The notes below the pieces were generated by a model that searched no databases, was not told the DNA's origin, and was given only the letters and a program-made list of their open reading frames with translations. This document shows positions 45,842 to 64,000 of a stretch of DNA of 64,000 nucleotides, in pieces; the stretch's first letter is position 1, and the number at the start of each line of letters is the position of its first letter. The position numbers and the translations under genes are program-made. This DNA is from Anarhynchus alexandrinus (lineage: Eukaryota > Chordata > Aves > Charadriiformes > Charadriidae), in contig VUYV01000331.1 of NCBI GenBank assembly GCA_008711295.1, forward strand, positions 402,499 through 466,498, read 5' to 3'.

Positions 45842-48800
45842 TTTCCCCCCTCCCTGCGTTCTTCGTGCCCTTCAGGTTCTTCTGCACGGTTGTCACATCG
45901 CTCCTTAGCGGCGGCTTGGCCAAGTGATATATATTTAGTCATTTTAATCTTTCCTCATAAATCAGTCTCCTGCTCCTCCTCACATGCGATCCTGCACCGC
46001 CACCGAAATCCCCTGATTGCTGGGGAAGATTTAGTACCATTTTCTGCTGCTGCAGGGCTAACGGCGCAGAATGTTTGATCTCTCTAAGGGAAGCGTTAGC
46101 ATTTAATCCTTTGAAGCTTTTGCTGTTTTCCTAAGCCTGCCTAATCATTTTTTTTTGTTTTAGGTTTAAAGAGCGTTTTGGTTGGAGATGAGGAGAGCAT
46201 GACCAAGCCATTAAGAGAGCGGTGGCAGCTGCACCGAGGATCCGAGGAACAGGCTGGTAATCCTGGGCAGAGCAGGCCAGGAATGTTGGAGTTTTGAGCA
46301 ATTCCTGGGATAAGACAAAAAAAAAAATCCCACTGTGCATTTTCTTGTAGACCACGGCAAGGAAGATCGGAGGCAGCAGGACTCGGTTGGTGAAGAGGAG
46401 CCTTCTCCCTGGGACTTGGGCACTGTTCCTCTCTCTGCCGCAGATCCCCGTGTCACCCTTGATGTTTCTCTTGCAGCCACGGTGCGAGCTTGGGCAACGC
46501 AGCACACCAGCGCTGGGGAGCCCAGCAACAGAATAAACTCTGGGTTATTTGTAACTCAGATCAGTGCTGGTACATCTGCATGGCCAAGGGAGGAAGGAGA
46601 GGGTTCCTTCTGCCAGCTCCACCACAGAAAAAAACATTCATGAAACTCTGCCACCGCTCTTCACTCTCTACCTCCCCATCCGTCGAAGAACTGGTGCTTG
46701 GGCCGTGGGGAGGCGATGGGAGGAAACAAATTAACAGAGCATTGAAATAACGTCTGGGAGCAGAGACAGGTGTGAATGAGTTAAGCACTCAAGCACTTGA
46801 AGCAGATGTGCTTTAAAACTTTCTGGACTCATTAGGTTGGGCAGTGAGGTGTGGAGAGCTTTTGCTTACCTCAAATAACCTAGCAAGTACCTTTAGAGCA
46901 CAAAATGTAACAGGACAAGAGAGCTTTGAAACAGGATAAATGTACTTGGGTGTCTGGGAAATGAGCAAGAGCAAGAGGTGATAGGAGACGACAAAGCCTG
47001 CAGACACCTCGATGGAGAAGGCAACCTGACAGGGTGGCAGGCAGAGCCAAAATGATACCATTTAGACGAGAAGCAGAGGGGCTCATTTTACATCTGAACC
47101 GTTTCTAGTGTCACCAGCAACCACATAAAGATGACAAGCGGATGAATTATTTGATAGGAGAAAGAATGAAAGACAAAAGGTGAAATAATTCAGGGCATCC
47201 GCTGGGAACTAATCCTCCTCAAAGGAGAACAAAACTAACAACTCCTGGCTCTACACTGCTGGTTCTCGAGATTACAGATTACAGCGCTCAGGAAGAATTT
47301 TAAATATCCAGACATCTGCTGCGTGGCCCACCCAGGCACACTCATATCAAAGGAAATCCTCGTGACAGAGAAATAACAAGGAAGATTTCCACCAAGAAAA
47401 CTCACCCAGCAGGAAAAACTATCCCAGATCCCTTTGCCAGCAGGGAGAGAGTCTGGCTGAAAATAAGGAAAATAGTGAGAAATTGGTAGCAGGGATGAAA
47501 AGCTTGGAGCGACCTTTTTTGAAGTACAGGGATGGGTTTCCCATATGCTGGAGTACACGCAGTAACTCCACGTTCCAGGGCAGCACGTTGCGAGAGCAGA
47601 GAAACCCTGTCCTCGTTTCAATTGATGGCCCCATTCCCATAGCCTGAAACCCTGGCACGTTCTATAGTCAAAGCGATCACGGTGTAATGGAAGGCAGCAT
47701 TAAAATCTGAGCTCTGTGCACAAATGGAGAAAGCACCTGGAAACAGAAATCCCCTGAGGAAGCAAGTCCCGATCAGACCGAGGCCCAAAAATATTAATCC
47801 TCTGAAAAACAGTAAGGAACAAGGAATATCCCAAGTCTGGTTTCACATGGGGCTTTTCGAAGGGGATGAGAAAACCAGAGCTGCGTTTACTGCAGAAGAG
47901 GGGTTTGTATCCTGTGACAAAGCTTCACAGCCACGGAAAACATATGGTTCATCCCAGAAAAAAAAATGGCCACCAAAGGCTGCGGAGTGAAATGACCTTT
48001 GATTGAGACGTTTCAAAGTCGAGTTGAAGAGCAAGAGCCAAAGCCAACCCAATTCCCAAGGGCCTGCACCCCTAACTCCCCCACGGCCTTTCCCATTCAG
48101 TCGGAAGCGATCCGGTCCGGTGGGTCACTTACAGTTCTGACGCTCGCTGGCTCTCGCCAAACGAAAGCATTTACAACGCAGGGGTGTTTTAGTGAGAAGA
48201 TTCCTAATTACAGCACTGGTACCTGTTTGAGGCTCCATGGGGAATGAAGCCAAAGACCCCAAACGTGATCAGAAGTAACTGCTGAAAGTTTGAAACTGCA
48301 GCGCTCCATGCATCACATCTGAAACAATCAGATAAATAGATCAGATCAAAACGTATGTGGAAAAATACTACAACTGCCAGGCTTTTGAATTCAATAACCA
48401 ATTCTGCTGAAAGCCTTCCAAGGGAATTTAATAATGCCGTAAAAAATGAAGTGTGGGTTACAAAAAGATGCATTTGTTTTCTGGGTAGTTTTGTCTTATC
48501 TCCTTGTATGGGCAGGCGACAACAGCCGGCTGGTCTACAAGCGATAGTTATTAGTTTTCATCTCTACCATTAATGTAACTTTCTTTTATCAGAATTTCAT
48601 TTACAGGAAATTCCTTCTGACATAAAATAGGGTCACATGTTCTGGTGGTAAAAATTAACATGGTAATCGCGGCTCCTGAATTTGAATGTAACGGGGGAAA
48701 TGGGAAATAACCTAGGCTGGTCACATTTCCTGGTATGGTGACTCAAAAATAGAAAAAAACCTTCATAAATCAACAACAGAATTCCCGCTGGTGTCCCACA

Positions 48801-50570
48801 TGCCTGAGACTGAAAGGCAGGAAAGCAGCTCAGAGATACACATCTTCCCAGGTCCTTTGCATTAGACATTTAAAACCAAACCTCTGGTTCAAACGTAACA
48901 GCCCATTTATTTATCTCCTCAAAGCTCCCACCTGGACGAACAGAAGTCGTCCCACCACCCCCGCCAGGCAGGAAGCATACGGGGGGGGTGTGAGGTAAGA
49001 GAGGGGAAATCCCAGCGCCCGCTTCCGCACACAGCGCTCCCAGAGCACCCAGCCAAGGCTCGAGGTGCGCAGAGGAGCGAGGAAAGAGCTGAAGCGTTTC
49101 AAGACACCAACGGGGCAAACGCTTCCGTTACCTGCACTGCCGTAGGACAGAGAAATCCCAGTCGCGGCTGAGGGCCAGGCCTTGGAACAAAAGCTGATCC
49201 TTGGAACAAATCTTTACTCCCGCTGAACACATGCATGCAGCTCGGTGCCTGTAATGAATCCACTGGCCTCAGGGATTTAACTGTGGCTATCTGCGAGCAC
49301 GGGCAGAAGTATTTGCAGAATTGTGGTCTGTGAGAGTGGAAGTTTTCAAGCACGGCTGTTTGCAACAAAAAGCTTTTGTTGTGACTGGTGCTGAACTCCA
49401 TACCAGTGTCTTGGTAAGCAAACTTATCAGTAAGCTGTGTATCGTCAGGCGTGCTGGGCAACTCAGAAGCCTCCCTGCTTGTGATGCAGCCACCGAACTG
49501 CAGGAAAGCAGCAGCTCTCCTCTAGAAGTGTATGTGACTTTACTAATCCTGTTCCTGCTCACTTGTGTGGAAGAGAAAACAAGAGCAGAGTTTTAATGGA
49601 ACACCAAGGATCTATTTCTAAAGGAAACTAGAACCATACTATTTGTTTTGGGGGTTTAAATTTTGCCAGGCAAAGTGTTTTCAGTTTCTCCAAGAGCAGG
49701 ACATTTTTATTTATGGAATTCCTTAATCCATTATAAAACCCCTCTGAGCTAAACCAGCTTCCTGGTACCCAAATCTTTCGGATAACACAACTCACTCCCA
49801 ATATGTTTATTTACCAATAACCATTCCTCTAGGCCAAGCTTACCAGCCAGTATCTTTATCCCCGGGATAATGCTAAGTCCCCATCTGACAACCTTATTTC
49901 TCTTGGGGAATTACAAAGGCATGAATTTACAAGCACTTTTTTTTGTTTGTTTTCACAACTTGCTCAAAGCAACTTCATCTTCCCGAGCTGCTGAATGAAC
50001 CAATTATCAAAAGAACGTCACAAGAACGATCAAAAATGTTCCACGCGGCTCTGCAGTGACCAGAGGACAGACTGCTGGGAGAAAGGATGCTGATCCCAGA
50101 TCCATCCCTTGTTGCAGGTACTCACGACTGCTGGGAGTGAGAACAGGAGCAGCACATGAACACCTCTGCGCAGCCGTCCTGCTCAGAGTCACAGAGGACA
50201 CGCAGGCTAAACCGTGGCAGGAGGCACGGAAGAATCTGGCTTCGATTTTTTCCTTTCTTTTTCTTCTGTTAATTCAGTCCAGAAACAACATATATCGAAG
50301 AGCAAACTTGGATGGGGATTATTTATTTTTTGCTAGAAAAATAAGACATTTAGTAGAACTTCTGCTAACCCGTATCAGATGGTGAACAAGCAATTTAAGA
50401 GAGCCGGCACAGATGGGAATTGCTGTCCATACACTGGCTAGATTACTCTGGAAATCAACATCTATTGTGAAATATTCTTGAAATCAACCAGTATTGTCAC
50501 CTAGTTATTCCAAGCATGATGTAACAGGTCTTTGACAGATGGCTTTGAAGAGAATCAACCCAAACATGCT
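45842..50570. other. SELENON-MAN1C1 intergenic region
   Basis: 4.7 kb with no coding exon I can support on either strand. It lies between the 5' end of SELENON and the 3' end of MAN1C1. Confidence 0.65.
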
Positions 50571-50571
50571 T

Positions 50572-50593
50572 TTTATTTTACAAGACTTTTATT
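50572..50593 (-). promoter_or_regulatory. MAN1C1: Candidate MAN1C1 poly(A) signals
   Basis: Two TTTATT hexamers on + (50572-50577, 50588-50593) give AATAAA twice on the - strand. An ATTAAA at 53948-53953, about 60 bases after the stop, is a proximal alternative. Confidence 0.45.
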
Positions 50594-50811
50594 CTGTTTC
50601 ACAGATCTGACTATTACAGCAGTGAAATTATTACAAGTGACTCATAACATTTAGTTCCAAATAAAAGTAGAAAAACACAAAAACGATAAAGGAAAGTTAA
50701 ATGAGATGTGATGTGTGGTAAATGTGTTTTAAGAGCACAGAAAAAGTGTATAAAAATACATTAGGATCAGAATTTTGCAGACAGGTTTTGATCGAGTTAC
50801 AATTTTGACAC

Positions 50812-53575
50812 CACAGAATCACAAAATCACAGAATGGTTGAGGCTGGCAGGGACCTCTGGAGATCATCTGGTCCACCCCCGCTGCTCTAGCGGGGCCACC
50901 TGCAGCCAGTTGCCCAGGACTACGTCCAGGCGGCTTTTGAGTATCTCCAAGGATGGAGACTCCACAGCCTCCCTGGGCAACCTGTGCCAGTGCTCGGCCA
51001 CCCTCAGAGTAAAAAAAAGTGTTTCCTCATGTTCAGAGGGACCCTCCTGTGTTTCAGTTTGTGCCCATTGCCTCTGGTCCTGACACTGGGAGCCACTGGA
51101 AAGAGCCTGGCTCTGTCCTCTTTGCACNAGCCACTGGAAGGAGCCTGGCTCTGTCCTCTTTGCACCCTCCCTTCAGGTATTTATATACATTAATATACAA
51201 ATTTATATATTTAACGTATATAAATACCTAAGCCTTCTCTTCTTTAGGCTAAACAGTCCCAGCTCTTTCTGCCTTTCTTCACAGGAGAGATGTTCTAGTC
51301 CCTTAATGATCTTTGTGGCCTTTTGTTGGACTCTCTCCAGTATGTCTTTGTCTCTCTTGTACTGAGGAGCCCAGAACTGGACTCCGCACCCCAGGTGTGG
51401 CCTCATCAGTGCTGGGTAGAGGAGAAGGATCACCTCCCTCATCCTGCTGGCAAGCTTTGTCTAATGCAGCCCAGGATACCCTTAGCCTTCTTTGCAGCAA
51501 GGGCCCACCGCTGGCTCATGGTCAATTTGTTGTGCATAGGACCCCGAGGTCCTTTTCTGCCAAGCCACTTTCCAGCCAGGTGCCCCAGCACCTATCAGTG
51601 CATGGGGTTGTTCCTTCCCAGGCGCAGGACTTCGCACTTCTGCTTGTTGAACTTCATTAAGTTCTTATCAGCCCACTTCTCCAGCCTGTCGAGGTCCCTC
51701 TGGGTGGCAGCACAATGCTCTGGTGTATCGGGAGCCCCTCCTAGTTTTGTGTCATCAGCAAACTTGCTGACTAATCATTAATGAAGATGTTAAACAGGAC
51801 TGGACCCAGTATTGACCCCTAGGGTACCCTGCTAGTTACTGGCTACTAACTAGACTTCGTGCCACTGATCACCACCTCTACACCCAACTATTCAGCTGGT
51901 TTTCAACCCACCTCACTGTCTGCTCATCCACCCCATACACCAACAGCTTGTCTATGACGATCTCCTTTGATAGTGTCAAAGGCCTTCCTGAAGTCCAGGT
52001 AGACAATATCTGTTGCTCTCCCCTCATCTACCAAGCCAGTCATTTCAATTGTAGAAGTTTATCAAGTTGGTCAAGCATGAATTCCCCTTGGTGAAGCCAT
52101 GCTGTCTACTCCTGAAGAGTTTTTAGTCGTTCACGTGCCTGGAAATGGTTTCCAGGCTGAACTGCTCCATCACCTTCTCAGGCAGTGAGGTGAAGCTGAC
52201 AAGCCTATAGTTTCCTGGGGCCTCCTTCTTGCCCTTCTTGGAGACAGGAGTGACATTTGCTTTACTCCAGTCTTTGGGCGTTTCTCCCAGTTGCCATGAT
52301 CGATCAAAGATTACTGAGAGTGGCCTTGCAATGATATCTGCCAGCTCCCTCAGCGCTTGTGGGTGCATCCCTTCAGGGCCCATGGACTTATCTATGTTCA
52401 GTTCGCTTAAGTATTCCCTGACCTGATCCTCTTCCGCCAAGGGTACATCTTCCTTCCTCCAGCCTTTCCCCCTGCTCTCTGGAACCTGGGATTCCTGAAG
52501 GTTGGTCTTCCTAGTAAAGGCTGAGATATTTAAAAAAAGACGATATTTAGCATTTCAACCTCGTCCATGTCCTGTGTAACCAGCTCCCCTGTCTTGTTGA
52601 GCAGTGGGCCCATATTTTCCTAGTCCCCCTTTTGTCACCTATGTTCTTATAGAAGCCCTTCTTCTTGTCTTTGACATTTCTGGATGAATTCAATTCCATT
52701 TGGGTTTTAGCTTTCTTAATGTCAGCCCTGGATGCTCAGACAATGTTTTTGTAGTCCTCCCAGGTTACCCATCCTTGCTTCCACCCTCTGTACACTTCCT
52801 CTTTGTGTTTGAGTTTGGCTAGGAGTTCTCTGTTCGTCCACACAGGCCTCCTGGCATTTTTGCCTGACTTCCTGCTCATTGGAATGGAACTTCTTGGGCT
52901 TGGATGACATGATTCTTGAATATTAACTGGCTTTCTCAGGGCCCTCTTCCATCCAGGGTCTTATCCCACAGGACTCTTCCAAGCAGATCTTTGAAGAGGC
53001 TGAAGTCTGCTCTCCTGAACTCCAGGGTTGTGAGCTTGCTTTTCACCCTCCTTCCTGCCCTCAAGATCCTGAACTCCCCAGTCTCATGTGGCAGCCAAAG
53101 CTGCCCTTGATCTTCACATCCCCAGCGAGACCCTGCTTGTTGGTGAGTGTGAAGTCCAGCAGAGCACCTCCCTTTGTTGGCTCCTCTGTCACCTGGAGGA
53201 GGAAGTTATCATCAATCCACTCAAGGAACCTCCTGGATTGCTTATGTCCTGCTGTGTTGTCCCTCCAGCAGATATCGGGGTGGCTGAAGTCCCCCATGAG
53301 GACCAGGGCCTGCAAATTCAAACCTGAGGCTGCTCCTATCTGTCTGTGGAGGGCCCGATCCTCTTGTTCTTCCTGGTCAGGTGGCCTATAGCAGACACCC
53401 ACTATAATGTCACCTTTACCTGTCCTCTCTTTAATCCTAACCCGTAAGCTCTCGGTCAGCTCTTCATCCATCCCCAGGCAGAGCTCCACACGCTCCAGCT
53501 TCTCTCTCACATAAAGGGCAATGCCACTTCCTCCTTCTCCTGTCCTGTCCTTCCTAAAGAGCCTAGAAAGCCTAC
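50812..53575 (-). mobile_element. CR1 LINE, about 2.8 kb, endonuclease and reverse transcriptase remnants
   Basis: In - strand order it holds part of the AP-like endonuclease (IIVGVCYRPPDQEEQEDRAL, LVLMGDFSHPDICWRDNTAG; 53510-53061), the early reverse transcriptase (MGPEGMHPQALRELADIIAR; 52440-52123), YLDFRKAFDT (about 51980-52010) and the catalytic FADDTKLGG (FADD at 51762-51751). It ends in the 3' tail (CACAGAATC repeats, 50812-50835). It starts inside the endonuclease, so ORF1 is missing. Frameshifts and stops break ORF2, with part of the segment before FADD lost. A 10-base GCCTAGAAAG repeats at the 5' boundary (53561 and 53577). Confidence 0.94.
51091..51165. repeat. 37-bp direct duplication around a single N
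   Basis: 51091-51127 and 51129-51165 are identical except for one base and are separated only by the N at 51128. It lies inside the CR1. Confidence 0.95.
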
Positions 53576-54013
53576 CGCCTAGAAAGCACAGTATATTGAA
53601 AACTGTTAATTAGAAAGGTGATAAATCCAAGAGTATATAAAAGGCAAAAATGAAACAGAAAAACAAAAGGAGGATGTGTATGTGTGTGAAGTCTATTTTA
53701 TGGCAAACTTCCAGTCCTTTGGCCACTATAAAGCAAAGTCAGTGGATTTCATATAAATTCTCTGTATAAAGGAATGTCTATGAACTGTGTACAATATGGC
53801 CCAGAATAAACATCTCATTATCAGGCTAATAAAGCTCCTCACAGAGGAAAAGAAGGTGCTTATGTCACGGTTTCATCTCCCCAATATAATACTGTCCGGA
53901 ATTGGACTAGTGCCCCAAAATACCATTTTAGGAACAACGCGAATTCCTTTAATGGAAAAGAAATGCAGTAACCCGCCGACGCTGCAGAAGCAGGGCGCTG
54001 GGCAATGGCCTCC

Positions 54014-64000
<9,987 letters not shown>

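Larger units (their letters stand above)
50594..54013 (-). other. MAN1C1: MAN1C1 3' UTR or 3' flank
   Basis: Runs from the stop codon to the distal poly(A) candidates. Most of it is a CR1 element in the same orientation. Use of the distal signals would place the CR1 in the mature 3' UTR. Confidence 0.5.

Noticed and set aside
45392..46078. Open frames of 166-228 codons
   Set aside because: They run through the 375-base N gap and are artefacts.

Overview
The window reads as a bird genome, probably part of a gene-dense microchromosome (inference). The evidence is intron-split vertebrate genes, CpG-island promoters and two clear copies of the CR1 LINE typical of birds and reptiles. All six genes match the human 1p36.11 block in inverted order: STMN1, PAQR7 and AUNIP on the + strand, then MTFR1L, SELENON and MAN1C1 on the - strand. 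Exon structures were built by hand from splice signals, reading phase and remembered family protein sequences. No database search was run.

Layout: 1-820 holds the terminal exon and poly(A) signal of STMN1. 5606-6649 is the single coding exon of PAQR7. 7995-11415 is AUNIP in three exons. 14093-25510 is MTFR1L in six coding exons, convergent with AUNIP, with a CR1 copy in its second intron. 28830-45145 is SELENON in twelve coding exons. It includes the in-frame UGA for selenocysteine at 31957-31959, a 1.5 kb G/C-skewed minisatellite in intron 1 and a small arginine-rich upstream ORF in the leader. A 375-base assembly gap follows at 45467-45841. 50570-64000 holds the last six coding exons of MAN1C1, with a 2.8 kb CR1 copy between its stop codon and its likely poly(A) signals. 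The rest of MAN1C1 lies beyond 64000.

These are neighbours by ancestral synteny, not a pathway. STMN1 regulates microtubules. PAQR7 is a membrane progestin receptor. AUNIP acts at centrosomes and in DNA-end resection. MTFR1L controls mitochondrial shape. SELENON is an ER selenoprotein involved in calcium handling. MAN1C1 trims N-glycans in the Golgi.

I found no new multi-gene system. The observations most worth following up are a canonical PCNA-binding (PIP-box) motif in AUNIP exon 2 and three copies of an FTQDSEGN-type motif in AUNIP. Others are the SELENON uORF overlapping a GGC repeat, the SELENON intron 1 minisatellite with nested long repeats, and a 37-bp duplication around a single N that looks like an assembly join error.
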